A stretch of 64,000 bases of DNA from Streptomyces lavendulae subsp. lavendulae (lineage in GTDB: Bacteria; Actinomycetota; Actinomycetes; Streptomycetales; Streptomycetaceae), in assembly GCF_002803845.1 (NCBI RefSeq), contig NZ_CP024985.1, positions 2,108,001 to 2,172,000 on the forward strand. The letters run 5' to 3'. Below, in pieces: positions 1 through 8,825 of this stretch (its first letter is position 1; the number at the start of each line of letters is the position of its first letter). The position numbers were made by a program, and so were the translations under genes. The notes beneath the pieces were generated by a model that was not told the origin of the DNA, searched no databases, and saw only the letters and a list, made by a program, of their open reading frames with translations.

Positions 1-255
1 AGCTGCGGTACCGGCACCACCACCGTCACGGCCGTCGTCGACAGCACCGCCACCGCCTACCGCGTGTCCGGCATGAGCTGCGGCCACTGCAGGACCGCCA
101 TCACCGCCTCCGTCGGGGCCCTCCCGGGGGTCCTCTCCGTGGACGTGGACGTCGACGGCGGCCTGGTCACCGTGACGACGGCGGGCGACCCCGACGACGC
201 CGCGATCGGCGCCGCGGTCGACGACGCCGGCTACGAGCTCACCGGCCGGGCCTGA
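1..255 (+). CDS. copZ: CopZ-like heavy-metal-associated (HMA) chaperone, 5' end missing
   Basis: Small HMA-domain protein expected to carry Cu(I) to the CopA ATPase encoded next. The metal site is seen as GMSCGHC, with the usual C-terminal AGYEL segment of the fold. The reading frame is open to the first base of the window, with Ser-Cys-Gly-Thr then a Thr/Val-rich stretch. The real start is therefore probably upstream, although a GTG at 64 would give a 63-residue core domain. The copZ-copA-csoR order is a known actinobacterial copper operon. The promoter and any CsoR box for the operon would lie outside the window. Confidence 0.85.
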   Translation, partial: SCGTGTTTVTAVVDSTATAYRVSGMSCGHCRTAITASVGALPGVLSVDVDVDGGLVTVTTAGDPDDAAIGAAVDDAGYELTGRA

Positions 256-349
256 CACACCGCCCGGCCCCGGCCCACCGGCCGCCGGGGCCCCGTCCAC
301 ACCACCGGGCCCCGGCCCCCACCCCGCGCTCGAACGAGGAGCAGCCCTC

Positions 350-2608
350 ATGACCACCATCACTCCCGGCGCCGCCCAGGTCGAGCTCGCCATCGGCGGC
401 ATGACCTGTGCCTCCTGCGCGGCCCGCATCGAGAAGAAGCTCAACCGCATGGACGGGGTCGAGGCCACCGTCAACTACGCCACCGAGAAGGCCAGGGTCA
501 CCTTCGACGCCGACGTCTCCGTCGCGGACCTGATCGCCACGGTCGAGGCCACCGGCTACACCGCCAGGGAGCCGGCGCCCGCCCGCGACCGGGGCCCGTC
601 CGGCGCCGGGGAGGAGCCGGAGGAGGCCGACGAGCTGCGCCCCCTGCGCCAGCGGCTCACCACCGCCGTCGCCCTGGCCGTGCCGGTCATCGCGATGGCC
701 ATGGTCCCGGCCCTGCAGATCGACTACTGGCAGTGGCTCTCGCTGACCCTGGCCGCCCCCGTCGTCACCTACGCCGCCTGGCCCTTCCACCGCGCCGCCT
801 GGACCAACGCCCGCCACGGCGCGGCCACCATGGACACGCTGATCTCGGTGGGCACGACCGCGGCCTTCCTCTGGTCGCTGTGGGCCCTGTTCTTCGGCAC
901 CGCCGGCACGCCCGGCATGACCCACGCCTTCGAGTTCACCATCGCCCGCAGCGACGGCGCCGGGAACATCTACCTGGAGGCGGCCGCCGGGGTCACCGCC
1001 TTCATCCTCGCCGGCCGGTACTTCGAGGCCCGCTCCAAGCGCAAGGCCGGCGCGGCCCTGAAGGCCCTGCTGGAACTGGGCGCCAAGGAGGTCACGGTGC
1101 TCCGCGGGGGCCAGGAGGTCACCGTGCCGACGGCCGACCTCCAGGCCGGGATGCGCTTCCTGGTCCGCCCCGGCGAGAAGATCGCCACCGACGGCACCGT
1201 GGTCGAGGGCTCCTCCGCCGTGGACGCCTCCATGCTGACCGGCGAGTCCGTGCCCGTGGAGGTCTCCGTCGGGGACTCCGTCACCGGCGCCACCCTCAAC
1301 GCGGGCGGCCGCCTGGTCGTCGAGGCCACCCGGGTCGGCGCCGACACCCAGCTGGCGCGGATGGCCAAGATGGTGGAGGACGCGCAGAACGGCAAGGCCG
1401 CCGCGCAGCGCCTCGCCGACAAGATCTCCGCCGTGTTCGTCCCGGTCGTCATCGGCCTCGCCCTGGCCACCCTCGGCTTCTGGCTCGGCACCGGCTCCGG
1501 CCTCGCGGCCTCCTTCACCGCCGCCGTCGCCGTACTGATCATCGCCTGCCCCTGCGCCCTGGGCCTGGCCACCCCGACCGCCCTGATGGTCGGCACCGGC
1601 CGCGGCGCCCAGCTCGGCATCCTGATCAAGGGGCCCGAGATCCTGGAGACCACCCGCAAGGTCGACACCATCGTCCTCGACAAGACCGGCACCGTCACCA
1701 CCGGCCGGATGACCCTGCTCGCCGTGCACACCGCGGAGGGCGTCGCCGAGAACGACGTACTGCGGCTGGCGGGCGCGCTGGAGCACTCCTCCGAGCACCC
1801 GATCGCCCAGGCCGTAGCGACCGGCGCGGCCGCCCGGGTCGGCACCCTGCCCACCCCCGAGGACTTCGCCAACATCCCCGGCCTCGGCGTCCAGGGCGTC
1901 GTCGACGGGCACGCGGTCCTGGTGGGCCGCCAGAAGCTGCTCGCCGAGTGGGCGATGGCGCTGCCCCCGCACCTGGAGCACGCCAAGGCCGCGGCGGAGA
2001 ACGCCGGGCGCACCGCCATCGCGGTGGCCTGGGACGGTGAGGCGCGGGCCGTCCTGGAGGTCGCGGACGCCGTCAAGGACACCAGCGCCGAGGCGATCCG
2101 CCGGCTGCGCGCCCTGGGCCTGACCCCGATCCTGCTGACCGGCGACAACAAGGCCGTCGCGGAGTCCGTCGCGGCCGAGGTCGGCATCGACGAGGTCATC
2201 GCCGAGGTCATGCCGCAGGACAAGGTCGACGTCGTGAAGCGGCTGCAGTCCCAGGGCCGCAGCGTCGCGATGGTCGGCGACGGGGTCAACGACGCGGCCG
2301 CGCTCGCCCAGGCCGACCTGGGCCTGGCCATGGGCACCGGCACCGACGCCGCGATCGAGGCCGGCGACCTGACCCTCGTACGGGGCGACCTGCGGGCCGC
2401 GGCCGACGCGATCCGGCTCGCCCGCAAGACGCTCGGCACCATCCGCTCGAACCTGTTCTGGGCCTTCGCCTACAACGTGGCCGCCCTGCCGCTCGCCGCG
2501 GCCGGACTGCTCAACCCGATGATCGCCGGAGCGGCCATGGCCTTCTCCTCGGTCTTCGTCGTCGGCAACAGCCTGCGTCTGCGCGGCTTCCGGGCCGCCG
2601 CCAACTGA
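350..2608 (+). CDS. copA: Copper-exporting P1B-type ATPase
   Basis: Membrane ATPase of 752 residues that exports Cu(I). In order it shows one N-terminal HMA domain (GMTCASC, about residues 18-24), the actuator TGES, the transmembrane metal motif CPC (about 400), the phosphorylation site DKTGT (about 443), the SEHP nucleotide-binding motif and the hinge GDGVND. Length is normal for a one-HMA CopA. The start is supported by a GAGGAG ribosome-binding site just upstream. It sits 94 bp after the CopZ-like gene and 9 bp before csoR, so the three are probably co-transcribed. There is no CsoR-type palindrome in the gap between copZ and copA. Confidence 0.95.
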   Translation: MTTITPGAAQVELAIGGMTCASCAARIEKKLNRMDGVEATVNYATEKARVTFDADVSVADLIATVEATGYTAREPAPARDRGPSGAGEEPEEADELRPLRQRLTTAVALAVPVIAMAMVPALQIDYWQWLSLTLAAPVVTYAAWPFHRAAWTNARHGAATMDTLISVGTTAAFLWSLWALFFGTAGTPGMTHAFEFTIARSDGAGNIYLEAAAGVTAFILAGRYFEARSKRKAGAALKALLELGAKEVTVLRGGQEVTVPTADLQAGMRFLVRPGEKIATDGTVVEGSSAVDASMLTGESVPVEVSVGDSVTGATLNAGGRLVVEATRVGADTQLARMAKMVEDAQNGKAAAQRLADKISAVFVPVVIGLALATLGFWLGTGSGLAASFTAAVAVLIIACPCALGLATPTALMVGTGRGAQLGILIKGPEILETTRKVDTIVLDKTGTVTTGRMTLLAVHTAEGVAENDVLRLAGALEHSSEHPIAQAVATGAAARVGTLPTPEDFANIPGLGVQGVVDGHAVLVGRQKLLAEWAMALPPHLEHAKAAAENAGRTAIAVAWDGEARAVLEVADAVKDTSAEAIRRLRALGLTPILLTGDNKAVAESVAAEVGIDEVIAEVMPQDKVDVVKRLQSQGRSVAMVGDGVNDAAALAQADLGLAMGTGTDAAIEAGDLTLVRGDLRAAADAIRLARKTLGTIRSNLFWAFAYNVAALPLAAAGLLNPMIAGAAMAFSSVFVVGNSLRLRGFRAAAN

Positions 2609-2617
2609 GGAGCTCCC

Positions 2618-2899
2618 GTGGCCGGTTACGAACCACACAAGGAAGACGTCATCAGACGCCTGCGGCGGATCGAGGGCCAGGTCCGCGGCGTGCAGCGGAT
2701 GGTCGCCGAGGACGTCTACTGCATCGACGTGCTCACCCAGGTGTCCGCCGTCAGCGCCGCGCTCCAGTCCTGTGCCGTGACCCTGCTCGACGGACACCTG
2801 GGCTCCTGCGTCACCGAGGCCATCGCCGAGGGCGGGGACGCGGCGAAGGCCAAGGTGGACGAGGCCACCAAGGCCATCGCCCGGCTGATCCGCGCATAG
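2618..2899 (+). CDS. csoR: CsoR-family copper-sensing repressor
   Basis: All-helical DUF156/CsoR repressor of 93 residues, starting at GTG after GAGGAG. The Cu(I) ligand triad is visible as Cys35, His60 and Cys64 (the X-H-C pattern of copper-sensing members). This favours a copper sensor over the formaldehyde or persulfide sensors of the family. It should repress its own operon and release on Cu(I). Two palindromes of the type this family binds lie far away at 44046-44096, upstream of an MFS exporter. The last 39 bp of the gene are duplicated at 16039-16077. Confidence 0.93.
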   Translation: MAGYEPHKEDVIRRLRRIEGQVRGVQRMVAEDVYCIDVLTQVSAVSAALQSCAVTLLDGHLGSCVTEAIAEGGDAAKAKVDEATKAIARLIRA

Positions 2900-2993
2900 A
2901 CCCGGCCGGTGCGCCGACCGCTCCTCCACACACGGCAGTTCGTGGAGGGGCGGTCGGCTTTTCCGTGCCCGCCCGGGGCACGCGTACCGGACC
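2861..2993 (+). repeat. Left copy of 133-bp direct repeat (csoR 3' end plus terminator)
   Basis: This segment, the last 13 codons of csoR plus the terminator and about 30 bp after it, recurs at 16039-16171 in the same orientation. I count 3 mismatches in 133 positions. The two copies bracket 13 kb of DNA holding a complete gene cluster. Confidence 0.93.
2913..2962 (+). terminator. Rho-independent terminator of the copper operon
   Basis: 17-bp arms at 2913-2929 and 2942-2958 around a 12-nt loop, followed by TTTT. One arm position is a G.U wobble. The copy at 16091-16140 is fully complementary. Confidence 0.9.
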
Positions 2994-3004
2994 CGACCCG
3001 GCTG

Positions 3005-3056
3005 CCCGACCACCCGAATTGCCCGCCATTCTGGGCCTGTGCGGGCTCAGGACCGG
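3005..3056 (+). repeat. Left copy of 52-bp repeat shared with the GNAT 5' region
   Basis: Starting CCCGACCAC and ending GGCTCAGGACCGG, this segment matches 17596-17647 at about 48 of 52 positions. The right copy lies directly upstream of an acetyltransferase gene. The left copy is followed by transposase debris, so it looks like a stranded promoter or leader region. Confidence 0.8.
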
Positions 3057-3145
3057 CGTCAGGGGCGTTTCAAAGTCCCGTCGATCACGCAAGTCTGCAG
3101 GCCACAGCAGCGTGAGGGGTCTGGGCTAGCCCATGACGTACGCAA

Positions 3146-3203
3146 CGAAACTCCGGTTGCACGGGGCGACCTTGCCAAGGCGCCCTGGACCAACGGAGTT
3201 TCG
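3146..3203. repeat. Inverted repeat in the left island border
   Basis: Arms CGAAACTCCGGTTG (3146-3159) and CAACGGAGTTTCG (3191-3203) are complementary except for a single unpaired base, with about 31 bp between. No T-tract follows. It could be a relic of an insertion-sequence end or a regulatory hairpin. It lies just before the transposase remnant. Confidence 0.5.
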
Positions 3204-3236
3204 AGCTGCCGCCGGTCTGCCACCGCCTGCCTCGTC

Positions 3237-3467
3237 AAGTCGCCCGCTCTGGGTGGCGTGGCGGGACTCTCGCTGATGGAGCGGCTGCGGGTGCTGCCCG
3301 ATCCGCGTCGACGGCGCGGTGTGCGTCACCCGTTCGTGACAGTGCTGCTGCTTGCCGCGTCAGCGGTGGTCGCTGGCGCGCGCTCGTACGCGGCGATCGG
3401 CCGGTGGGCCGCGAGCGCACCGCAGCTCGCCCTGACCCACCTCCTTGCCCGCCTGACCAGCACTCTC
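3237..3467 (+). pseudogene. Truncated ISAs1-family transposase (N-terminal domain only)
   Basis: The translation contains MERLRVLPDPR, RRGVRHPF and a VVAGARSYAAIGRWAA-like stretch. This is the signature of the N-terminal DDE_Tnp_1-associated domain of ISAs1 / H-repeat transposases. A full protein has about 350-400 residues including a DDE catalytic domain, and nothing of that remains. The frame ends at 3560. It is therefore a dead fragment at the left border of the 3-16 kb block, perhaps left by the event that assembled it. No intact terminal inverted repeats were identified. Confidence 0.75.
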
Positions 3468-3568
3468 ACAAGATCACGGGGCTTCGCAACGGCCCTGCCC
3501 TGCCCTCGGCCCTGCCCGTTCGTACATTGTTCGCTCAAGGACCAGGGTGGTTGCATTTGAACCCGGTT

Positions 3569-3591
3569 GAACAGTCAGGTAACAACTGTTC
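3569..3591 (+). promoter_or_regulatory. Inverted repeat upstream of the peptide gene
   Basis: GAACAGT (3569-3575) and ACTGTTC (3585-3591) are perfect inverted arms with a 9-bp spacer, 43 bp before the peptide start codon. The local sequence is AT-rich compared with its surroundings. This fits an operator or promoter element of the cluster. The binding protein is unknown. Confidence 0.45.
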
Positions 3592-3633
3592 CACCGGAAT
3601 CCATTTCAGAGCTAGAAACCGGAGGAATTTCTC

Positions 3634-3702
3634 ATGGTTCGTCACCACGCCGTCAGCCTGCGCCCTCGCCTCGACAAGATCCGGGTGCGCGCCGGTAAGT
3701 GA
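3634..3702 (+). CDS. 22-residue basic peptide, candidate RiPP precursor
   Basis: A short reading frame begins with ATG 7 bp after a strong GGAGGA ribosome-binding site and encodes 22 residues: MVRHHAVSLRP at the N-terminus and RLDKIRVRAGK at the C-terminus. It has seven Arg/Lys in its second half and no cysteine or hydrophobic signal. A perfect 13-bp-stem hairpin follows, then genes for an M16 peptidase and, further on, a radical SAM enzyme. Tiny precursor, zinc peptidase and radical SAM together resemble PQQ-type pathways, but the sequence is not PqqA-like. That this peptide is translated and modified is inference. The strong ribosome-binding site and its position as first gene are the direct evidence. 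Confidence 0.6.
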   Translation: MVRHHAVSLRPRLDKIRVRAGK

Positions 3703-3709
3703 TTGACCG

Positions 3710-3740
3710 GTGTGCCGCGGGTCCCGTACCCGCGGCACAC
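3710..3740 (+). terminator. Perfect 13-bp-stem hairpin between peptide gene and M16 peptidase gene
   Basis: Arms 3710-3722 (GTGTGCCGCGGGT) and 3728-3740 pair perfectly around a 5-nt loop, starting 8 bp after the peptide stop codon. There is no downstream T-tract. Partial termination or 3'-end protection of a short abundant peptide mRNA is more likely than a full stop, with read-through into the enzyme genes. Confidence 0.75.
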
Positions 3741-3819
3741 CGTCCCCATTCGTACTGCCGGAAGTCGGAACATCGCGGCGTGAAATCGCGCCGGTAATTC
3801 AGGAGAAGTGGATCCGTAC

Positions 3820-5049
3820 ATGAGAGTCACTGAGGAAAGCCACGGCGTTCCGGTCCTGATCGGGGCTGATTCAGCGCGGCGTACGACGTCCCTCTGCTTC
3901 TCCATCGCGTTCGGCGGGCGGCACGACTCGCCGGAGGGCTCGGGCGCGGCCCACCTGATGGAGCACTTGCTGATGTCCGCTCCGCTGGACGGTGGCGCCT
4001 CGCTGGCCGAGCGCATCGAAGGCCTCGGCGGTGAATGCAATGCTTCCACCGGGCCCGAATCTCTCCTGTTCTTTGCCCAGGTGATGAACGAGGATGCCTG
4101 TGCCGTTGCGCAGTGGATGACGCAGGCGGTACTCCATCCGGAAATCGACGACAAGATATTCGATTCCGAGCGCCGCGTCGTGCTTACGGAATTGGCCGCC
4201 GCAGCAGCCGACCCGAGTGACATCGTCCAGGAGAGGTTCCTCGCCGAACTCTTCCGGGGGCACCCCCTTTCGCAGCCTTCCGGTGGCACCGAGGAGAGCG
4301 TCCGGGAATTGTCCCTGAACATTGTCGAGGAGTCGCACCGGAGGGCGACGACGACACGCCCCATGGCCTTCTCCGCAGTCGGCGGAATAGATCCGGAAGC
4401 TCTTCGCGCCACGCTCGGCAACTCGGCGCTGGCCTCGGCCGCGGTCGCACCGCTGACGTCTGGCGGCCCAGTGGTCGAACCGCCCGCGCTGCCCCTCGTT
4501 TCGCAGCGGACCGACCCGTCCTGGCCCGACGAGTTCTGCTGGCTGGTTGCCGGCGGACGGGCCCCGCGGCTCGCGGACCGGGAGCGGTTCGCCTCCGTCG
4601 TGCTGGGCCATCTCCTCGGTTCGAGTGCCGCCTCCCCGCTCTACCAGCGGCTCCGCGGGGAGAACGCCCTCGCCTACATGTTCCGCTCCTGGTCCCGCAG
4701 CTACAGCGACACGGGCGCCTGGCGCTTCCTCGCCGGCGCCGAACCCGAGAACGCCCCGCGCGTCCTGGAGGAATTCCGCAGCGCCCTGTCCGAGGTCGCG
4801 AACAAGGGGCCGCTGGAAGGGTCGCTGGCCGCGGCCCGCCGGCTGGCGGTGATGGAGGCCGTGCGGGAGGCGGAGGACCCGCTGGAGCACGCGATCACCC
4901 TGGCGAACCAGCGTTGCGCGCTGCCCGGGCCGTGGGATCCGGAGCAGCACATCCAAGCGGTGCTGGCGACGACCGGCGAGGAGGTCGCCGCAGCCGCGGC
5001 CCGGCTCTCCGACGAACTCCTGGTCGTGGCGAGCCCGGAGGGAGCATGA
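3820..5049 (+). CDS. M16-family zinc metallopeptidase
   Basis: Insulinase-type peptidase of 409 residues. The inverted zinc motif is intact as His45-Leu-Met-Glu48-His49, and Glu124 in VVLTEL sits at the spacing expected for the third zinc ligand. One N-terminal catalytic half and one C-terminal half make it a typical bacterial M16B length. I prefer ATG 3820, because AGGAG at 3801-3805 is too close to the alternative GTG at 3808. The stop overlaps the next start (ATGA). Family members act on small peptides, and in PQQ and other RiPP loci they process the precursor. By position the likely substrate is the 22-residue peptide (inference). Confidence 0.88.
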   Translation: MRVTEESHGVPVLIGADSARRTTSLCFSIAFGGRHDSPEGSGAAHLMEHLLMSAPLDGGASLAERIEGLGGECNASTGPESLLFFAQVMNEDACAVAQWMTQAVLHPEIDDKIFDSERRVVLTELAAAAADPSDIVQERFLAELFRGHPLSQPSGGTEESVRELSLNIVEESHRRATTTRPMAFSAVGGIDPEALRATLGNSALASAAVAPLTSGGPVVEPPALPLVSQRTDPSWPDEFCWLVAGGRAPRLADRERFASVVLGHLLGSSAASPLYQRLRGENALAYMFRSWSRSYSDTGAWRFLAGAEPENAPRVLEEFRSALSEVANKGPLEGSLAAARRLAVMEAVREAEDPLEHAITLANQRCALPGPWDPEQHIQAVLATTGEEVAAAAARLSDELLVVASPEGA

Positions 5050-5855
5050 CCTCCTTCGCTGTCTCACCGGCCTTCCTCGACGCCGCCGGCCCGGCCGGGA
5101 TGCTGCTGAGGGTCCAGGGGCAGGACTGTGTCGCCGGTTCGTACCACGATCCGGTCGCCGACGAGACCCGCTGCCTCGTCGAGTACGCGGACCAGGCGCT
5201 CCTGGCCGACCTCTCTCCGCTCCTGCCGGTGCTCCGAGCACGGTACCCGGAGTGCACGAGCCTGCTGGTGCGCGTCCTGCCGGGGGGCGAGGTCGACGCG
5301 AGGCTGAGCCCGTTCCTCACCTACGTGCGGTATGCGGCCGAGCCGGACGGGCCGGCGGCTGACGTGGCGGAGCCAACGATTCTGCGGGTGACGGAAGTCG
5401 ACGACGACTGCGCCCCCCTGGTCGAGGAGTGGATGGCGCGGGCGATCAGTGACGGAGCGTCGGCCCAAGGGGGGCGACCCGATCCTTCCGTGGCACTGGA
5501 CGCGGCCCGCACACTACTGGCCGGTGCGGAGCGCACCTCGTTCGTCGCCTGGCTGGACGGGATGGCGATCGGCCACGCCACGGTGCGCCGTGACGGCTAC
5601 GACGACCCCAGCGATACCGAGTTCCTTGAGCTCATCGACATCCTCGTCGATTCCGACGCGCACCGGTCGGCCGCCACCCGAGCACTGGTGCGGGCCTGTG
5701 CGGAACTGGCCGGGACGACCGGCCTCCCGCTGGTCGGCCACGTCAGTCACCCGCTCCCCGGCACCGGAACGGACAGCGGAGCGCGGATCGTCGCCGGGCT
5801 GGTGAGCCAGGGTTGGCAGCCGGCCTTCGGCTACCGGCACCTATCGCTCGCCTGA
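5046..5855 (+). CDS. GNAT-like protein with unknown N-terminal half
   Basis: Protein of 269 residues, translationally coupled to the M16 gene. The C-terminal half (about 105-265) has the pattern of a GNAT acyltransferase. It includes a FVAWLDGMAIGHA strand, then EFLELIDILVDSDAHRSAATRALVRAC resembling the acyl-CoA-binding helix region (shown here only to locate it), and a closing GWQPAFGYRHL. The Q/RxxGxA/G loop is poorly kept. The N-terminal half resembles nothing I recognise. It may acylate the peptide product or its maturation intermediate. Assignment to GNAT is moderate. Confidence 0.6.
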   Translation: MTSFAVSPAFLDAAGPAGMLLRVQGQDCVAGSYHDPVADETRCLVEYADQALLADLSPLLPVLRARYPECTSLLVRVLPGGEVDARLSPFLTYVRYAAEPDGPAADVAEPTILRVTEVDDDCAPLVEEWMARAISDGASAQGGRPDPSVALDAARTLLAGAERTSFVAWLDGMAIGHATVRRDGYDDPSDTEFLELIDILVDSDAHRSAATRALVRACAELAGTTGLPLVGHVSHPLPGTGTDSGARIVAGLVSQGWQPAFGYRHLSLA

Positions 5856-5959
5856 GCTCAACGCCGCGGCCGACCAGGCCGTCCGAGCCGTGCCCCCCAT
5901 GAAGCCCTGTCACATCCGAAGCTCCGTCATGTCTGATGCCACGTCACGAAGGGACGCGC

Positions 5960-7123
5960 ATGTCCGACTCTCCCCCCGCGTCGCCGCCGCCGCTCACCTT
6001 GGACCTGCTCTACACGGCGCTCGGCATGGATCCGCAGGAGCCGCTCCGTGACCTGGTCCGGGCCGCCCGTACCCAGCGCGGCCACCTGGCCCCGCTGGTC
6101 CTCTCCGTTGCCACCGGGCAGGGCGAGGCGTTGGGCAGCGGGTCGTCGGACGAACTGCGCCGGATGCGGGTACGGACGGACGACTACCGCACCCTCGCCG
6201 CCCAGCTGACGGCCGCCGTTCCCGGAGCCCGCGTCCTCAAGGGGCCGGCGCTGGCACAGCACTACCCGCCCGCGGTCCTGCGCCCCAGCGGCGACCTCGA
6301 CGTCTACCTGCCGGGCGAGTCCGCCCTGTGGCACGCCGTGCGCGAGGTCTTCCGCACCCGGCCGGTGAACGACGTCGACATCACGCTCATCGGCCAGGGC
6401 GCCGGAGCGCACTGGGTCGTCGTACTGCGATGGTCCGCGGAGGACCCGGTCCTCGACCCCGACCACCGTGTCGAACTGGTGACCTTCGCCTACCCCGAGC
6501 GCGCCGGGGCCGCCCCGATGCGGGTGCGACCCCCGCAGGACCAGGTCACCTCCGATCTGCTGGCGATCGCCGACGAGCGATTCGACCGCCCCTTCACCGT
6601 CAAGGACGTCCTCGACCTGGCCTTCACGCTCGACAGCCCGCACTGCCCGCCCCCGGAAGCACTGGTCTCGGCAGCGGACGCCTACCGGCTGGCTCCGGAA
6701 CTGCTCCTGCTGAGCCAGGCGCTGCGCAGCGCGCCGGAGTTGACCAGTCCGCGGAACGAACTGCTGCTGCCGCTGCTCACCGACGCCGCCGCGCGCGAGG
6801 AGGCCGCGCGCGAGGAGGCCCTGCGCAATGCCCAGCCCGTGCAAACCGCCGCCACGCCAACAGCCACAGCACAGACCGAGCCGAGCGCGCGACAGTGCCT
6901 GGAGGACGGTCGGCCGCTGTACGGCCTGCGGCTGAACCCGGACCTGGCCCCGCGAGACGGCGACGCAGTACAGCTCCGCCTCCTCGGCGACGACGTCCTG
7001 CTGCGCTGCCCCGTCGGGGACTTCCTCCTGGTGGCCTCGGAGCTGGTCGACCCCGGTACCTACGAGGCGGCGCTCGAAGCGCTCGCGGCGGAGGAGAACA
7101 ACCAGGCGGTGGCACGGGCATGA
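5960..7123 (+). CDS. NTP_transf_5-type nucleotidyltransferase
   Basis: Protein of 387 residues with the hallmark of the uncharacterised nucleotidyltransferase family PF14907. VLKGPALAQHY is followed by LRPSGDLDVYL, where the D-x-D pair is the expected metal site, and a helical rest follows. The start at ATG 5960 follows GAAGGGA. The last about 80 residues look like a separate small domain. The family is usually found in polysaccharide or peptide natural-product loci and is thought to move an NMP to a small acceptor. Here the acceptor might be the ribosomal peptide (inference). The stop overlaps the ABC ATPase start. Confidence 0.75.
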   Translation: MSDSPPASPPPLTLDLLYTALGMDPQEPLRDLVRAARTQRGHLAPLVLSVATGQGEALGSGSSDELRRMRVRTDDYRTLAAQLTAAVPGARVLKGPALAQHYPPAVLRPSGDLDVYLPGESALWHAVREVFRTRPVNDVDITLIGQGAGAHWVVVLRWSAEDPVLDPDHRVELVTFAYPERAGAAPMRVRPPQDQVTSDLLAIADERFDRPFTVKDVLDLAFTLDSPHCPPPEALVSAADAYRLAPELLLLSQALRSAPELTSPRNELLLPLLTDAAAREEAAREEALRNAQPVQTAATPTATAQTEPSARQCLEDGRPLYGLRLNPDLAPRDGDAVQLRLLGDDVLLRCPVGDFLLVASELVDPGTYEAALEALAAEENNQAVARA

Positions 7124-8070
7124 GCGCGGACATGCTTCAGGTCGAAGCCCTCACCCGCCGCTTCCGCAACCGCAAGGGCAACGAGGTCACCGCGCTCGAC
7201 GGGGTCACCCTGCACGCACGGGAAGGAGAAGTCGTCGGTCTCCTCGGGCCCAACGGTGCCGGAAAGACGACGCTCTCACGGATCCTGACGACACTGCTGC
7301 TCCCCACCGGTGGCATCGCCCGGGTCGACGGCCTCGACGTGGTCCACGACGCACGTCAGGTGCGGGAACGCATCGGGCTGGTGCTCGGTGGCGAGCGGGG
7401 TCTGTACAACCGACTGACTGCTCGTCAGAACCTGCGCTACTGGGGCGCGATGCAAGGACTGCCGGGAAAGGCATGCCGCAGCCGCGCCGACGAGCTGCTG
7501 GAGCGGCTGGGACTGAGTGCGCGTGCTGACGACCAGATACAGACGTACTCGCGCGGCATGGTCCAGCGCGTCCACCTGGCCAGAGCCCTGCTCCGCAGCC
7601 CCCGCCTGCTGATCATGGACGAGCCGACCAGCGGCATGGACCCGCATGCCGCGCAGGGCTTCCGTGGACTCGTCGAAGAGCTCCGTGACAGTGGTTCGAC
7701 CATCCTGCTCGCCACCCATGACATGCAGGAGGCGCAGTCCCTCTGCTCGCGGATCGCCCTGATCGACCACGGCCGGATCCTGCAGGAGGGGACAACCGAG
7801 GACCTCCTCCGCGCCATCGGTACAGGCCGCACCGTGACAGCCGCCGGCGTCGCGGCGCAGCTCGCCCTGAGCATTGCAGCGATCGCCGGAGTGAGCGTCC
7901 AGGAGTCGACGCCGGACGGGCTGTTGACCCTTCGGGCCGACGGCGACGGCGCGATCGCCGCGGTGCTCCAGGCCCTCACCGCCGCCGGTGTCCACGAGCT
8001 GTCAGTGGCCGCACCCTCCCTGACCGAGGTGTACCGCACCATCATCGAGGACCGGGAGTTCGCCCTCTGA
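7120..8070 (+). CDS. ABC transporter ATP-binding protein (drug/peptide export type)
   Basis: ATPase of 316 residues of the DrrA/CcmA-like class. It shows Walker A GPNGAGKT (43-50), a signature region YSRGMVQRVHLARAL and Walker B LLIMDEPTSGMDP. The switch histidine is in LLATHD, and an extra C-terminal regulatory domain of about 80 residues follows. It overlaps its neighbours at both ends (ATGA and TGATG) and is followed by two permease genes. Together they form an ABC-2 exporter. It probably exports the product of the surrounding cluster and may give self-protection. Confidence 0.93.
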   Translation: MSADMLQVEALTRRFRNRKGNEVTALDGVTLHAREGEVVGLLGPNGAGKTTLSRILTTLLLPTGGIARVDGLDVVHDARQVRERIGLVLGGERGLYNRLTARQNLRYWGAMQGLPGKACRSRADELLERLGLSARADDQIQTYSRGMVQRVHLARALLRSPRLLIMDEPTSGMDPHAAQGFRGLVEELRDSGSTILLATHDMQEAQSLCSRIALIDHGRILQEGTTEDLLRAIGTGRTVTAAGVAAQLALSIAAIAGVSVQESTPDGLLTLRADGDGAIAAVLQALTAAGVHELSVAAPSLTEVYRTIIEDREFAL

Positions 8071-8825
8071 TGACTGCCTTCGTGCAACTGCAGTGGCTGC
8101 TCCTGATCCGCTCTCCGCGCCTTCTGGCCACGCTGGTCATCGTCCCGTTCTACTCGGTCGTCTTCTTCACCACCCTGCACGGGTACGGGGCGCCCGGACT
8201 GTCGGCCACCGTGGCTCTCACCGCGTTCGTCATGAGCATGTGGTCGCAGGCCATGTTCGTCGCGGCGGAGGTCGTGGACGATGACCGCTGGGACGGCACC
8301 CTGGAGCCGGCCCTGCTCACCCCGGACGCCTACGTGCGCGCGCTGACGGTCAGGGTCTGCACGACCACCGCGCTGAGCCTGCCGGTGCTGGTCGAAGTGA
8401 TCGCGATCGGCCGGATCGGCTTCGGTTTCGCGCTCCCCGTCCACCGGCCGCTCCTGGCGCTGACGGCCTCCCTGCTACTGGTCGTCGGCACCGCCGGCTT
8501 CGCGCTGATGGTCAGCGCGTTGATGATCCTCATGCCTGGTGGGCGCAACCTGCGGAACGCCCTGACCTACCCGTTCTACATCCTCGGAGGGCTGATCCTG
8601 CCGGCGGCCGCGCTGCCGGTACCGGTCCGACAACTCACCCAGCTGTTCTTCCTCTCGTACGGCACGCAGCTGCTGCGCGCGGCGATGGCCGGATCCTCCG
8701 GGAGCCACTGGAAGGACCTCTCGCTCCTGCTGCTCCTGACCGTCCTGCAGCTGGTCGCGGGAGCGGCCCTGCTGCGCCGCGCGCTGTCGCGAGCCCGTCA
8801 CGGGGAGGCCCGACTCTATGCGTAA
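8070..8825 (+). CDS. ABC-2 type permease subunit 1
   Basis: Hydrophobic protein of 251 residues with about six membrane spans. It has a short cytoplasmic loop containing DDRWDGTLEPALLTP, the usual ABC-2 feature of E(R)xxGTLE followed by a conserved loop. Coupled to the ATPase gene before and overlapping the second permease gene after. Functions as half of the membrane part of the exporter. Confidence 0.88.
   Translation: MTAFVQLQWLLLIRSPRLLATLVIVPFYSVVFFTTLHGYGAPGLSATVALTAFVMSMWSQAMFVAAEVVDDDRWDGTLEPALLTPDAYVRALTVRVCTTTALSLPVLVEVIAIGRIGFGFALPVHRPLLALTASLLLVVGTAGFALMVSALMILMPGGRNLRNALTYPFYILGGLILPAAALPVPVRQLTQLFFLSYGTQLLRAAMAGSSGSHWKDLSLLLLLTVLQLVAGAALLRRALSRARHGEARLYA

Noticed and set aside
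255..349. CsoR operator between copZ and copA
   Set aside because: No TACCC-N-GGGTA palindrome in this 94-bp gap; the operon's operator should be upstream of the window.
239..3013. 924-codon frame antisense to copA and csoR
   Set aside because: Shadow of high third-position GC in the copper genes; low-complexity Gly/Asp/Val/Arg translation with no motif, while the plus strand has well-known proteins.
3634..3702. Assigning the 22-residue peptide as PqqA or mycofactocin precursor
   Set aside because: No Glu/Tyr pair of PqqA and no IDGxCGVY-like end; the rest of those pathways is also absent.
3710..3740. Ordinary rho-independent terminator
   Set aside because: The stem is perfect but there is no T-tract, and coupled enzyme genes follow, so an attenuator or stabiliser is the better reading.
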